Source: Nostoc sp. UCD121 (GTDB lineage: Bacteria > Cyanobacteriota > Cyanobacteriia > Cyanobacteriales > Nostocaceae). Taken from it: 64,000 nucleotides of DNA. Shown one piece after another: positions 17,633 to 26,436 of this stretch. Location of the stretch: assembly GCF_014222285.1 (NCBI RefSeq), contig NZ_JACKZS010000009.1, forward strand, positions 1 to 64,000, in the 5' to 3' direction. The first letter of the stretch is position 1. Each line of letters begins with the position of its first letter. The notes beneath the pieces are model-generated. The model searched no databases. It saw only the letters and a program-made list of their open reading frames with translations, and was not told where the DNA came from. The position numbers and the translations under genes were made by a program.

Positions 17633-18014
17633 TGTCTGTGTACTCTCCTGGTGCGAATAGCCGTATTGACTTGGCTTAGGATTTATTGAGATAGGAGCGA
17701 TGCCTACGGTAGTAAACTACGCTACATGAGTGGATACTTCAGCAAGTATATTGCTATTTGTAGCCCATACTACGGGTTTTGGCGATGAACTGACACTTAT
17801 TGGAAAGGTCTGTGCATCGCCTAAACATAATAATGAGTCAAGATTATATCCTAAGGTTTATCCGAAGGAAAGTTCTTTATACCCCATTTTCCCTTGGCGA
17901 TTGCTCTTGTCAATACTATATCCTTTGTTTCTAATTGCACCAGTCTCTTACAAAATTCTTGTCATCAAACCCTGATCTCTATTAATACTGACCTGGAAAG
18001 CTGACGTTAGAGGG
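17633..18014. other. Spacer between pipY and sepF
   Basis: 382 bases. Near 17697-17725 there is a Nostoc interspersed element (GCGATGCCTACGGTAGTAAACTACGCTAC). The sepF promoter probably lies here. No supported gene; an 81-codon plus-strand frame crosses the repeat and has no ribosome site. Confidence 0.4.
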
Positions 18015-18683
18015 CTAAGAGCGATCGCCAAACAATATTGTTCCTAATCGTACCATCGTTGCGCCTGCTTGCACTGCCAGTTCGTAGTCGCCTGACATAC
18101 CCATAGATAGTTGCTGCATTTTTATGTGCGACCAGTTTTGCTCCTGGATTTTCTTTGCCAGCTCACGATTGAGATTAAACACATTCAAAATTTCCGGATC
18201 GCTTAATCCTGAAGGTGGAATTGTCATCAAACCTTGAATTTGTAAATTTTTGTATTGATCGAGTATGGGTAAATCAGCCAAAAGTTCTGCCATACTCCAA
18301 CCAGACTTGTTGGGATCGGGGAGAATTTTGACTTGCAGGCAAACCTGGGGACTCACTCCTAGCTGTTGGGCTAATTGATCTAAGCGCTGTGCCAGCTTCA
18401 AATTGTCCACGGAGTGAATCCAAGGGAATTGTTCGATGGCTTTTTTGGCTTTATTGCTTTGCAAATGTCCAATAAAGTGCCAGGTAATATCCGGTAAGTC
18501 TTGCAACTCGGCTTGTTTGCTGGCAGCTTCTTGGATGCGACTCTCTGCAAAATCACGAATCCCTGCGGAGTATGCAGACCGAATGGCCTGGGCAGAAACT
18601 TGTTTGCTAACAGCAATCAATTTGACTGAAGTTGGTAGAGAGGAACGAATGGAAACAATACGTTCGGAAATCGAACTGTTCAT
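18015..18683 (-). CDS. pipY: PLP homeostasis protein PipY (YggS/COG0325)
   Basis: A 222-residue single-domain fold-type III PLP protein. The PLP lysine is in KLIAVSKQV; the ADFAESR-like strand GIRDFAESRIQEA, the WHFIGHLQSNKAK motif and the C-terminal LSMGMSGDYELAVQAGATMVRLGTILFG are all diagnostic for the family. It has no known enzyme reaction but buffers pyridoxal phosphate and affects amino-acid and keto-acid balance. Its ATG overlaps the pipX stop by 4 bases, so the two are translationally coupled, as known in cyanobacteria. Confidence 0.95.
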   Translation of the reverse strand: MNSSISERIVSIRSSLPTSVKLIAVSKQVSAQAIRSAYSAGIRDFAESRIQEAASKQAELQDLPDITWHFIGHLQSNKAKKAIEQFPWIHSVDNLKLAQRLDQLAQQLGVSPQVCLQVKILPDPNKSGWSMAELLADLPILDQYKNLQIQGLMTIPPSGLSDPEILNVFNLNRELAKKIQEQNWSHIKMQQLSMGMSGDYELAVQAGATMVRLGTILFGDRS

Positions 18684-18958
18684 TGGAAGGTGCGTTGGAA
18701 AACACTTTGAAGCTGATCGTACTCCTGAGAATGTCCACTGCGCCGCAGAGTACGTAAGCGATTTTCCAACATCATTCTCGCCTCAGTCCGTCCTATTGGC
18801 TGGAATTTGACACCTTTAACGTCATTTGCGACCAAAAAAAACAGGCGCTGGGCATAAAGTGTGGTGAACAAATCCTGGGTTTCATCAACCATACAGATTT
18901 TGTAGAGTAAACCCCAAGTTGGATGGTTTATGTAAGTTTCTGCGTTTTCTGGATTCAT
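18680..18958 (-). CDS. pipX: NtcA coactivator PipX
   Basis: A 92-residue protein matching PipX in length. It has an N-terminal Tudor-like domain (ETYINHPTWGLLYKICMVDE, LFTTLYAQRLFFLVA, GVKFQPIGRTEARMMLENRLR) and two C-terminal helices. PipX binds the global nitrogen regulator NtcA when 2-oxoglutarate is high and PII (GlnB) when it is low, linking N status to transcription. It is the first gene of the pipX-pipY pair. Relevant to heterocyst formation, since NtcA and HetR (at 42.9-43.8 kb) activate each other's expression. Confidence 0.95.
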   Translation of the reverse strand: MNPENAETYINHPTWGLLYKICMVDETQDLFTTLYAQRLFFLVANDVKGVKFQPIGRTEARMMLENRLRTLRRSGHSQEYDQLQSVFQRTFQ

Positions 18959-19751
18959 TTAAGAGTCAAGGTGTAGTCAAGGTGGGAGTATATATATCTT
19001 TTCGCAGTGAATTACAAACATTCAGACGATAATACCAACATTCGTCAGAATATTTGCTTAAAATGCAAAACTGCGGTTACGAAGACCTTGATCTAGTTTC
19101 TAATTGGCAGATGAAGCTAGTGGTAGTGAAGCGAAATGGTACAACAGAAGCCGCAAAGCGTGGATTCAGAGAGTAGAGGCTGGTTGAGAAACATCACCAT
19201 CTGCTTTGGTGACTTCAATTTACCAATCTGTCGGAACAAGGTACAAGATAGTCCTGATCCTCTTGTTAAAAGTTCGACGTAGCAAGGGAAAACACCCTTT
19301 GAAGCTCCCAACGGCAACAGCGAACTTTTCAACTTCTTTCCATACTGCCACAACTATTGCTAAATGGCACAAAATAGCTAACTGAAGTGGGAATTGGGCA
19401 TTGGGGACTAGAAAGAAAACTATTACCTATTCAGCATTGTCAATTGTGCCTGGGCTTTGTGCAGAGATTCATACCATTCTTTATTCAGGATCGCTGTCTG
19501 CGACACTTCCCGCACCCACTTGCACACTGGGCAGCTAGCCAAAAACTTGTTGCACACAATCTAAAACAGGAAAACAATCTGATTCCAACTAAAAAGCTAC
19601 GTAAAATGGTATGGGATCAATTTTCTGGCGGGATAACTGTTCAATTTCCCATACCACATCGTAGTCTAGACAACCTAATCAAGCGTATGTGAAGGGGAGA
19701 TGGAAAAGCGCGAAAAGAAAATACTACCTTTTACCATTTTCTCGGTACAAA
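18959..19751. other. 793-base region upstream of pipX, mostly unassigned
   Basis: Holds the pipX promoter region and one small candidate gene (19423-19557). A 78-codon minus frame (19117-19353) and a 101-codon plus frame (19387-19692) lack ribosome sites and recognisable features; I do not call them. The base composition is closer to coding DNA than in most spacers here, which suggests decayed genes. Confidence 0.35.
19423..19557 (-). CDS. Possible 44-residue Cys-containing small protein
   Basis: A short minus-strand frame from GTG (19557) to TAA (19423). It would encode a protein with CNKFLASCPVCKWV near the start, then a helical, protein-like remainder (QTAILNKEWYESLHKAQAQL). The CPxC motif and the balanced composition look like real coding sequence. 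There is no good ribosome site, and in-frame stops occur just upstream, so it may instead be the last exon-like remnant of a decayed gene. Unknown function. Confidence 0.3.
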   Translation of the reverse strand: MCNKFLASCPVCKWVREVSQTAILNKEWYESLHKAQAQLTMLNR

Positions 19752-20672
19752 TTAGACCTGAGTTCCTATAGCTAGCCGTATTCCCCAAAATACAATTAAA
19801 GTTGCAATAGCAAGCCAGTCACGCCCTTTGAATCGTAAGTCGTGCCATTGCACTCGATGCTCGTTGGGACTGGTAAAACCCCGCACCATCATTGCATTCG
19901 CCATTTGATCGGCTCGTAAGAGCAGATTTTCTAACAATCTCTCTGCGACTGTCATCCATACTTTGAAGCCTCCTTTCAATCCCAGCTTTTTCCAATTAAT
20001 TGCCCTTGTCATCACAGAGCGAAATAAGTTTTGCACTTCTTCTAAAACTAGAGGAATAAAGCGCAAGGACAAGGTTAAAGTTAAAGCAATTTCTGTGACA
20101 GGCAATTTGAAGCGTCGTAGGGGTTGCATTAAGCTTTCTATGCCAGATGTGATTTCTTCTGGTGCAGTTGTTAGCAGATAGAGGTTGGTGCTATAAATTA
20201 CGGTAAATATAATTGTACTCAGCCGTACTGCCAAATCCAAGGAGCGGCGAGTTACTTTGACTGGGCCTTTCTGCAATAGCACATAGTTGTATTTTTTGTT
20301 ATTACTTGCTTGCTCTGGAACAATATTCTTGGAGACTGCTTGCGGGGTTAATATTCGTTCATTAGCTGGCAGGCGTGGTTGATAATCTACACCCATTCCA
20401 TCAGGACTGATGGCTCCGATCGCTAAGACAAAAAACGATAGCATTAATAGCCAGCCCATTTGTTGCTGCCATACTCGCCGGGGAATCCTAGCAATCAAGG
20501 TGGCAATAATCAACAGTACTACCAGCAGCACCCGCCAAAAGTTGTTAGCTAAAACATAGCTTGTTAAAAAGCTCATCAACCAGGCGAACTTGACTCGCGG
20601 ATCGATTTTATGCAGCCAAGTTTGGGGTTGTTCTAAATAAAGTCCAAGTGGCAGCGATCGCAATAAATCCAT
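19752..20672 (-). CDS. ECF transporter T component (CbiQ/EcfT family)
   Basis: A 306-residue membrane protein with about five hydrophobic segments. It has the EcfT signatures in the cytoplasmic coupling helices: AEERLL-type TVAERLLENLLLRADQMANAMMVRGF, with the two Ala-Arg-Gly-like motifs (RADQMANAM, MVRGF). A hydrophilic insert of about 40 residues (PDGMGVDYQPRLP...NNKKYN) lies between the second and third segments. It connects an ECF ATPase pair to a substrate-binding S protein for vitamin or metal uptake. No ATPase or S gene is nearby, so it is a 'solitary' T gene and its substrate is unknown. It lies downstream of der. Confidence 0.85.
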   Translation of the reverse strand: MDLLRSLPLGLYLEQPQTWLHKIDPRVKFAWLMSFLTSYVLANNFWRVLLVVLLIIATLIARIPRRVWQQQMGWLLMLSFFVLAIGAISPDGMGVDYQPRLPANERILTPQAVSKNIVPEQASNNKKYNYVLLQKGPVKVTRRSLDLAVRLSTIIFTVIYSTNLYLLTTAPEEITSGIESLMQPLRRFKLPVTEIALTLTLSLRFIPLVLEEVQNLFRSVMTRAINWKKLGLKGGFKVWMTVAERLLENLLLRADQMANAMMVRGFTSPNEHRVQWHDLRFKGRDWLAIATLIVFWGIRLAIGTQV

Positions 20673-20694
20673 TTTAGAGTTAAGAGTTAAAAGT

Positions 20695-20722
20695 AAGGAG
20701 TTAGGAGTAAGGAGTTAGGAGT
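20695..20722. repeat. Heptanucleotide tandem repeat (WAGGAGT)4
   Basis: Four head-to-tail copies alternating AAGGAGT and TAGGAGT in the der-ecfT spacer. This is a short tandemly repeated repetitive (STRR) element of the kind known from heterocystous cyanobacteria. Confidence 0.7.
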
Positions 20723-20825
20723 TTTGACTTAAACTCATAACTTTCTATCTTCTGCCGCTATCAAACTCTAGTCGATAGGGTTGTATAGTTAGCAAGCAAT
20801 TTTGACTTTAACTCATAACTCTTGT

Positions 20826-20849
20826 ACAGACGCGATTCATCGCGTCTGT
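20826..20849. terminator. Hairpin at the end of der
   Basis: ACAGACGCGA (20826-20835) and TCGCGTCTGT (20840-20849) form a perfect 10-bp stem with loop TTCA. It touches the der stop codon. There is no T-run, so it may be a 3'-end stabiliser or a copy of an interspersed repeat rather than a true terminator. Confidence 0.45.
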
Positions 20850-22219
20850 TAACTTAATTTGACGCGAGTTGCTCTATTAACATTACCAATTTCGGCATCA
20901 CGGACTTTTTTACTGCGCCACAGTAAAATAATTGGCGTGCCTTTAAATCCTAGCTGTTGACGGAATTGACGTTCAATGTACCGCCGATAGTTGTCATTGA
21001 AGCGTTTGGAATCATTGACAAATAGTGCGATCGTTGGTGGTTGGCTACTTACTTGTGTACCATAATAAATCTTGCCCTGACGACCACCACGGGATGCTGG
21101 CGGTGAATGCCAGCTAACGGCATCTGTCAAGACTTCGTTAATAACTGATGTGCTGACACGCCGTTTGTGTGATTCAGCCGCCGTTTTCACCAACTCTAGA
21201 ATTTTTTCTACCCGTTGCCCTGACAAAGCACTCACAAAAATTGTTTCTGCCCATTCGGTAAAATGTAACCGTGATTGCAGAGTTTTTTCGTAGTCGTAGA
21301 TTGTGTAAGAGTCTTTTTCGACAGCATCCCACTTATTAACGACGATGATGCAAGCTCGACCTTCTTCGATAATCCGCCCAGCTAATTTTTGGTCTTGCTC
21401 TGTGACTCCATCTACAGCATCTAGTACTAATAAAACCACGTCAGCGCGACGAATCGCTTTGAAAGCACGGTTAATACTAAAGAATTCTGTACCGTATTCT
21501 ATGTGTTTCTTTTTGCGAATGCCGGCGGTGTCAATTAAGCGGTAGGTTTGTCCCTCTCGTTCAATGACGGTATCAATAGCATCGCGGGTTGTGCCGGAAA
21601 TTGGGCTGACAATTGCCCTTTCTTCGCCGACAAAAGAATTGAGTAAGCTCGATTTGCCCACATTTGGGCGACCCACAATTGCTACTTTGATTTCATTAGT
21701 TTCTGGGATGTCTTCAACAGCAGGTATGTGATTAACTAACTCGTCGAGTAACTCTCCTGTGCCACTACCATGAATTGCGGAGATGGGGTATGGTTCGCCC
21801 AAACCCAATTCCCAAAACTCGGCAGCTTGCATTAAGCCTTGGTCAGGAGATTCACATTTATTTACAGTTAGTAGCACAGGTACGCGTTGTTGACGCATCC
21901 ATTCGGCAATTTCTTGGTCTGCCGATGTGGGACCTGTTTGGCCATCTACGACAAAAATTGCGGCGCAGGCTTCTGCCAGGGCTGTCATTGCCTGCTGGCG
22001 AATCAGTGGTAGAAATTCGGTATCATCATTAAAGACTAATCCACCAGTGTCTACGACTAAAAATTCGCGACCATTCCAGAAAGCTGGCATGTAAGTGCGA
22101 TCGCGTGTCACTCCCGGTTCATCATGGACAATCGCCGTTTGTTCCCCGGCGAGTCGATTAACCAGGGTGGATTTGCCCACATTTGGGCGTCCGATAATTG
22201 CAACAATTGGCAGTGCCAT
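20849..22219 (-). CDS. der: Ribosome-assembly GTPase Der (EngA)
   Basis: A 456-residue protein with two tandem GTPase domains. G1 motifs are [11 protein letters not shown] (residues 10-20) and [11 protein letters not shown] (about 184-194). G3 motifs are DTGG and DTAG, G4 motifs are NKCE and NKWD. A C-terminal KH-like domain (about 355-456) ends with WRSKKVRD. Der binds the 50S subunit and is essential for its maturation. Length and domain order are those of the family. It is followed by the ECF T-component gene. Confidence 0.96.
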   Translation of the reverse strand: MALPIVAIIGRPNVGKSTLVNRLAGEQTAIVHDEPGVTRDRTYMPAFWNGREFLVVDTGGLVFNDDTEFLPLIRQQAMTALAEACAAIFVVDGQTGPTSADQEIAEWMRQQRVPVLLTVNKCESPDQGLMQAAEFWELGLGEPYPISAIHGSGTGELLDELVNHIPAVEDIPETNEIKVAIVGRPNVGKSSLLNSFVGEERAIVSPISGTTRDAIDTVIEREGQTYRLIDTAGIRKKKHIEYGTEFFSINRAFKAIRRADVVLLVLDAVDGVTEQDQKLAGRIIEEGRACIIVVNKWDAVEKDSYTIYDYEKTLQSRLHFTEWAETIFVSALSGQRVEKILELVKTAAESHKRRVSTSVINEVLTDAVSWHSPPASRGGRQGKIYYGTQVSSQPPTIALFVNDSKRFNDNYRRYIERQFRQQLGFKGTPIILLWRSKKVRDAEIGNVNRATRVKLS

Positions 22220-22318
22220 AAAACCAGGGTAAGTGAGAGACGTAGTATATCATGTACTTACATTTTACTCACTTTAAGTTTTAATTTAATTTTCCCATAA
22301 TCTGAAGCGATGCCAAAG

Positions 22319-22372
22319 AAACCTCTCCCTGGTTTTACTACGTAAAACCGTCCCTCTCCGAGACGGAGAGGG
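22319..22372. repeat. Double-hairpin Nostoc interspersed repeat
   Basis: Two perfect adjacent hairpins: GGTTTTAC / GTAAAACC (22331-22349, loop TAC) and CCCTCTCCG / CGGAGAGGG (22352-22372, loop AGA). Flanking CCTCTCCCT matches the family of elements also present near 13.1 kb. Confidence 0.6.
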
Positions 22373-22425
22373 AAAAGCTTGAATTTTAGTTCAAGACAGG
22401 GCGAGGTTGCTCAAATTCACATTAG

Positions 22426-22458
22426 TTTAAAAAATAAAAAAGGTAGGAAATCCTACCT
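22426..22458 (-). terminator. Intrinsic terminator of the site-2 protease gene
   Basis: On the minus strand AGGTAGGA and TCCTACCT (22441-22458, loop TT) form a perfect 8-bp stem, followed by TTTTTTATTTTTTAAAC. It lies about 100 bases past the protease stop codon and has the standard form of a rho-independent terminator. Confidence 0.8.
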
Positions 22459-22554
22459 CTTACCCAAAAAAAGCATTTTGTAACCAAATACCAAATTCAA
22501 TATCACACAAGCTTTTGACAAATCTATTGCAAAACTATGACGAGGATATGACGT

Positions 22555-23751
22555 TTAATTTGCAATTGACTTCGCTATTACTCCCAGTTGCAATCCAGGC
22601 GGATAGCTACCTTCTTCTTTTATCCGCTTGATTTCTGCGTCTGTGAGCCGCAAATTTAACTTTTGTGCCAATGTTCGCACAATATCACCTCGGTCAATTA
22701 CACCAGCTACAGCACCAGCAGGAGAAAGTACAGTAATTCGAGGTAACTGCTCATTTTCCAGCTTGTTAATGACCTCAGCTATGGTCGTTGCTTCAGCAAC
22801 AGTGGGTATTTCTGTTAGGGGATGCACAATGCTGTGTAAGGTTTGGGTTTCCCATTCACTCCTTTGGGTTAGACGAAAATCGTCAATGGAAACCAAACCT
22901 CGGTAACGTCCATCAGAAGCAGCAAAATAAACTTGTGAAGGAGCGGTTTCCAACAAGTATAAATCGGCAAAGGAGCGCAGTGTCTGGTCAGCATCGATAA
23001 CCCGAAAGTCACGAGTCATCGCATCAGCCGCCACCACTTTAAGTAGGCTTTCCTGCAACGTAGTCATGTTGTCGTATGTGTTAGCGTTGCGGACAGCAAA
23101 CCAACCTAACAGCGCAATCCACAAACCAAGTGCTAACTCCCTTGTCAAAAAATCTACAACAAATCCTAAAGCGATCGCACCATAACCCAAAATTTGCCCA
23201 GCCCTAGCAGCCCAGTGTACGGCTTGAAAACGATTACCTGTTATTTGCCATAGTGCTGCTTTTAACACTTGCCCTCCATCTAGAGGTAAACCAGGAATCA
23301 TGTTAAATAGTGCTACCACCAAGTTAATTCTCGCCAAATCTCCAACCATGATACTGAGTGGACTAGTATCAGGGATTACAAAAACTCCCAGACTGAGCAG
23401 GAAAAATAGTATGATACTCACCAATGGCCCAGCGATCGCTACTTGAAAGGCTTTGAAAGGAGTTTTAGATTCTTCTTCAATAGCAGCAATCCCGCCAAAC
23501 AGAAACAGAGTAATTGAATTAACTTTAATACCTTGCGATCGGGCTACCAAGCTGTGACCCAACTCATGTAGCAACACCGAACCAAATAGCAGCAGTGCCA
23601 TAACTATTCCAGCACTCCAAGCTATAGCAGTCCCCCATTCCTGGTAAGCTACCCCAAAGTTAAGGGTTGCCAACCCTAAAATCACAAACCATAACGGGTC
23701 TAAAAACAGGGGAATTCCAAATAAAGACCCAATTTTCCAATTTGTTTGCAT
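22555..23751 (-). CDS. Site-2 protease family membrane metalloprotease with CBS pair
   Basis: A 398-residue protein. It has the zinc site HELGHSLVA (HExxH, about residues 62-70) and the third ligand motif NMIPGLPLDGGQ in membrane segments, followed by a C-terminal pair of CBS domains (about 240-385; VVAADAMTRDFRVID and VVHPLTEIPTVAEA-like). Such rhomboid-unrelated S2P enzymes cut substrates inside the membrane, often releasing anti-sigma factors; CBS domains sense adenine nucleotides. The substrate is unknown. It is monocistronic, with an intrinsic terminator. Confidence 0.9.
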   Translation of the reverse strand: MQTNWKIGSLFGIPLFLDPLWFVILGLATLNFGVAYQEWGTAIAWSAGIVMALLLFGSVLLHELGHSLVARSQGIKVNSITLFLFGGIAAIEEESKTPFKAFQVAIAGPLVSIILFFLLSLGVFVIPDTSPLSIMVGDLARINLVVALFNMIPGLPLDGGQVLKAALWQITGNRFQAVHWAARAGQILGYGAIALGFVVDFLTRELALGLWIALLGWFAVRNANTYDNMTTLQESLLKVVAADAMTRDFRVIDADQTLRSFADLYLLETAPSQVYFAASDGRYRGLVSIDDFRLTQRSEWETQTLHSIVHPLTEIPTVAEATTIAEVINKLENEQLPRITVLSPAGAVAGVIDRGDIVRTLAQKLNLRLTDAEIKRIKEEGSYPPGLQLGVIAKSIAN

Positions 23752-23896
23752 TACATTGTCCTAAAACTAGATATCGCCAGTAGTTCCTATACAGCAATAC
23801 TTGCGTATATATCTGAGCATCAATTTGGTAGTGCCGAGTTCCAAAATGCTCTTATTTCTAGAATAGACAATTAATGCCTGTGAGCAAAACCCTAAA

Positions 23897-23930
23897 ATTG
23901 GGAATTGGGAATTGGGAATTGGGAATTGGG
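23897..23930. repeat. Heptanucleotide tandem repeat (ATTGGGA)n
   Basis: Four complete and one partial copy of ATTGGGA between psaK and the protease gene. It is another STRR element. Confidence 0.75.
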
Positions 23931-24009
23931 TTGTTCTCCTGATCTCCCTGCCCCTTGCTCACCATGTCCGCTTTTTGAGTATGTTATGTGGAAAAAATAT
24001 AAATTTAAT

Positions 24010-24288
24010 TTAGATAATGCCGAGATTACTCAATCCTAAGACGGTACCAGTGCCGATCAGGTGGCCGGCGCTCATCGCGGCGAGGAATGTAGCAGCACTG
24101 GGATTATTGAACAGCGACGGAAAGGGCAAAGGCATCTTAGGCCCAACGTGAGGATAGCGAATTGTCCGAGGAATAATCAAAAGACATAATAGACAAGCGC
24201 CAGTAATAATTCCAGCTTCAGTCAAGTTCCATCCTGTGCCAGTTTTGGGTAAAGTGGCTTGGGCTGCTAATAAAATTGATGACATCAT
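24010..24288 (-). CDS. psaK: Photosystem I subunit PsaK (second copy)
   Basis: A 92-residue PsaK. I start it at [11 protein letters not shown] (24288), preceded by AGGAG with 8-9 base spacing; a longer frame from 24357 adds 23 residues not seen in the family. The start matches the leader-like [10 protein letters not shown] of the neighbouring psaK. Two membrane helices ([13 protein letters not shown] and [19 protein letters not shown]) enclose a stromal loop with [10 protein letters not shown]. PsaK sits at the edge of PSI and helps bind phycobilisomes or IsiA. The insertion [11 protein letters not shown] in the loop sets it apart from its neighbour; PsaK2-type copies are high-light forms in other cyanobacteria, but I cannot assign that here. 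Confidence 0.9.
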   Translation of the reverse strand: MMSSILLAAQATLPKTGTGWNLTEAGIITGACLLCLLIIPRTIRYPHVGPKMPLPFPSLFNNPSAATFLAAMSAGHLIGTGTVLGLSNLGII

Positions 24289-24553
24289 AGTTCTTTCTCC
24301 TGCATTAATTAACTCAATAAGCCTTACAGAGGGGATTAATCCCGTCTCTAAAGCCATATAAATCCTCCTCTGATCAAGCAGTTGGATCGTCCCTCAAGGG
24401 GAAGGTTAATGCCTCCCCCCTTAGTTAGGCTTACTACACGGAGGCTAACTGGCTGATGCTTATGAGTTACCTTGCTGGAGAAAGAACTAAAATCGTTTTC
24501 AGGAATTTTGTATTGATCGCAGCGTTACAAGCAACGCCGCGATCGTCGCAAAA

Positions 24554-24808
24554 CTACAGACGACCGATGTTAGTCAGTCCTAAAACGATACCAACGCCAA
24601 CAATATGACCAAAAGCCATCGCTGCAACGAATGTTGGAATACTAATCGGCAGGATGGGGAACTTGGGGCCAACTAGCGGTTTTTCGATCCTAGTACTTAG
24701 TAGAACCATTACTAAGCTGCTGATGCTGATGATGATGCCGACTGTAGGATTCCACGCAGGTGTTGCGGGAACAGTTGCCTGGGCTGCTAGTAAAATAGAT
24801 GAAATCAA
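24554..24808 (-). CDS. psaK: Photosystem I subunit PsaK (first copy)
   Basis: An 84-residue PsaK. It has the N-terminal [14 protein letters not shown], first helix [16 protein letters not shown], loop [15 protein letters not shown] and second helix [23 protein letters not shown]. The start is preceded by AGGAG. It lies 265 bases upstream of the second psaK on the same strand, so the two probably arose by tandem duplication, but the spacer is long enough for separate promoters. It is a thylakoid membrane protein at the PSI periphery. Confidence 0.93.
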   Translation of the reverse strand: MISSILLAAQATVPATPAWNPTVGIIISISSLVMVLLSTRIEKPLVGPKFPILPISIPTFVAAMAFGHIVGVGIVLGLTNIGRL

Positions 24809-24839
24809 GCTTTTGTCTCCTAAAATGTAGACCTACAAA

Positions 24840-24845
24840 ATTATA
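24840..24845 (-). promoter_or_regulatory. Possible -10 box of psaK
   Basis: TATAAT on the minus strand, 32-37 bases upstream of the psaK start. An AAACTT about 17 bases further upstream could be a weak -35. Read by eye only. Confidence 0.4.
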
Positions 24846-24919
24846 AAATTACCAAGGCACAAAAGTTTTTCGGATAGTTTAGACTTTCTTGATGATTATT
24901 GTAAATCTATTAAATATTC

Positions 24920-25552
24920 ATGCGCGTTAAAATTTGCGGCATTACTCAACCACAGCAGTCTCTAGCGATCGCTTCTCTGGGCGCAACAGCACTAGGATTT
25001 ATTTGTGTACCAAACTCCCCTCGCTACGTGACTACATCCCAAATTCGGGCAGCCGTGGCAGAACTCCCAGCAAATATTGACACAATTGGAGTTTTTGCCA
25101 ACGCTAGTATTCTTGAAATCAGCCAGATAGTTGTTGATTCTGGGTTGACGGGGGTTCAGTTACACGGGGATGAGTTACCAGATTTTTGCTACCAATTACG
25201 CCAAGCTTTACCAAATGTAGAAATTATTAAAGCACTTAGAATTCGTAGTCTTGAGCATCTGGGCACGGCGGCTGATTACACAAAATACGTAGATACTTTA
25301 CTACTGGATGCCTATCATCCCGAACAACTTGGTGGTACAGGTAAAACCTTAGATTGGAAAATATTAGAGCAATTTAACCCCAATTGCCCTTGGTTTTTAG
25401 CTGGGGGATTAACAGCAGATAATATTCTGGAAGCTTTAAGTCAGGTTAATCCCAGTGGTGTTGATTTATCTAGTGGTGTAGAACGCGCACCTGGAGATAA
25501 GGATTTAGATAAAGTAACCAAGTTGTTTGAGAAATTGGGGAATAGGGAATAA
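24920..25552 (+). CDS. trpF: Phosphoribosylanthranilate isomerase
   Basis: A 210-residue TIM-barrel enzyme. It has the N-terminal [10 protein letters not shown] with the catalytic Cys, the FVNAS-like [15 protein letters not shown], the catalytic Asp strand [29 protein letters not shown] and the C-terminal [16 protein letters not shown]. It converts N-phosphoribosyl-anthranilate into CdRP, the third step of tryptophan synthesis. It is a free-standing gene, as usual for trp genes in cyanobacteria. It diverges from psaK and converges with folE. Confidence 0.95.
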   Translation: MRVKICGITQPQQSLAIASLGATALGFICVPNSPRYVTTSQIRAAVAELPANIDTIGVFANASILEISQIVVDSGLTGVQLHGDELPDFCYQLRQALPNVEIIKALRIRSLEHLGTAADYTKYVDTLLLDAYHPEQLGGTGKTLDWKILEQFNPNCPWFLAGGLTADNILEALSQVNPSGVDLSSGVERAPGDKDLDKVTKLFEKLGNRE

Positions 25553-25636
25553 GGAGCAGGGAGAAGGGGAGCAGGGGGAGCAGGGGAAGCAAGAAAATGG
25601 AATAACATAATACCCCCATTCCCCATTCCCCATTCC
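25553..25636. repeat. G-rich and (ATTCCCC)n repeats between trpF and folE
   Basis: Purine-rich GGAGCAGGG units (25553-25590) face heptamer copies of ATTCCCC (about 25618-25634). The two halves are partly complementary and could form a hairpin between the convergent genes. Confidence 0.5.
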
Positions 25637-26344
25637 TTAAAAGAACGCTGGTTGATGGCGAATCAAGTTAAAAAATTCTTCGCGGGTTTTATGCTCTTCT
25701 TGGAACACGCCAACCATTGCGCTAGTGACAGTCCAAGAACCTGGTTTTTGTACGCCTCGCATTACCATACACATGTGGCTAGCTTCCATCACAACGGCTA
25801 CGCCTCGAGGTTCTAGAATGGTCTGGATTGCTTCAGCAATTTGGCGGGTTAACCTCTCCTGGACTTGCAAGCGACGGGAATACATCTCAACAATGCGGGC
25901 CAGTTTGCTCAGTCCTACAACTTTTTGGTTGGGGATATAAGCAACGTGCGCTCTACCCATAAATGGCAGCATGTGGTGTTCGCACAGACTAAAGAAATTA
26001 ATATCTCGGACTAGTACCATCTCGTTATGCCCTTCATCAAAGATGGCATCGTTAACTAGTTCTTCAAGGGATTGGTTGTAGCCACTGGTAAGAAACCGCA
26101 TTGCCTCGGCCACTCGCTTTGGTGTTTTGAGGAGTCCTTCGCGTTCAGGATCTTCGCCAACGCCCAATATTATTTTCCGCACTGCATCCTTCATTTCCTC
26201 TATATGTTCCTCTTTTGGCGGGAACACATCAGCTTGTCGCCCGTTATTCGTATTGCGATCGGGTCTAGGAGTTATGGCTTCTGCCAAGTCAGGAATCAGA
26301 GGCGATTGAGAGTAATTGGAACCGTTGGAACTAGCGATAGTCAT
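25637..26344 (-). CDS. folE: GTP cyclohydrolase I
   Basis: A 235-residue protein with an N-terminal extension of about 45 residues that is not part of the enzyme core. The core shows the zinc site [13 protein letters not shown], the substrate loop [28 protein letters not shown], and [15 protein letters not shown] with the second Zn ligand Cys. It converts GTP to dihydroneopterin triphosphate, the first step toward folate and biopterin cofactors. It acts in the cytoplasm as a decamer. All zinc and catalytic residues seem present. Confidence 0.95.
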   Translation of the reverse strand: MTIASSNGSNYSQSPLIPDLAEAITPRPDRNTNNGRQADVFPPKEEHIEEMKDAVRKIILGVGEDPEREGLLKTPKRVAEAMRFLTSGYNQSLEELVNDAIFDEGHNEMVLVRDINFFSLCEHHMLPFMGRAHVAYIPNQKVVGLSKLARIVEMYSRRLQVQERLTRQIAEAIQTILEPRGVAVVMEASHMCMVMRGVQKPGSWTVTSAMVGVFQEEHKTREEFFNLIRHQPAFF

Positions 26345-26436
26345 GATTCAGTCTTGGTTATGTTTTGAAAGTTGGTCATTAGTCATTAGTCATTAGTACA
26401 TTGGTTATTTGCAAAGGACTGATGACAAAGGAGAAA

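Larger units (their letters stand above)
22220..22554. other. Spacer between site-2 protease and der
   Basis: 335 bases with no gene. It contains a double-hairpin repeat (22319-22372) and the terminator of the protease gene (22426-22458); the der promoter should lie close to 22220-22300. Confidence 0.5.
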
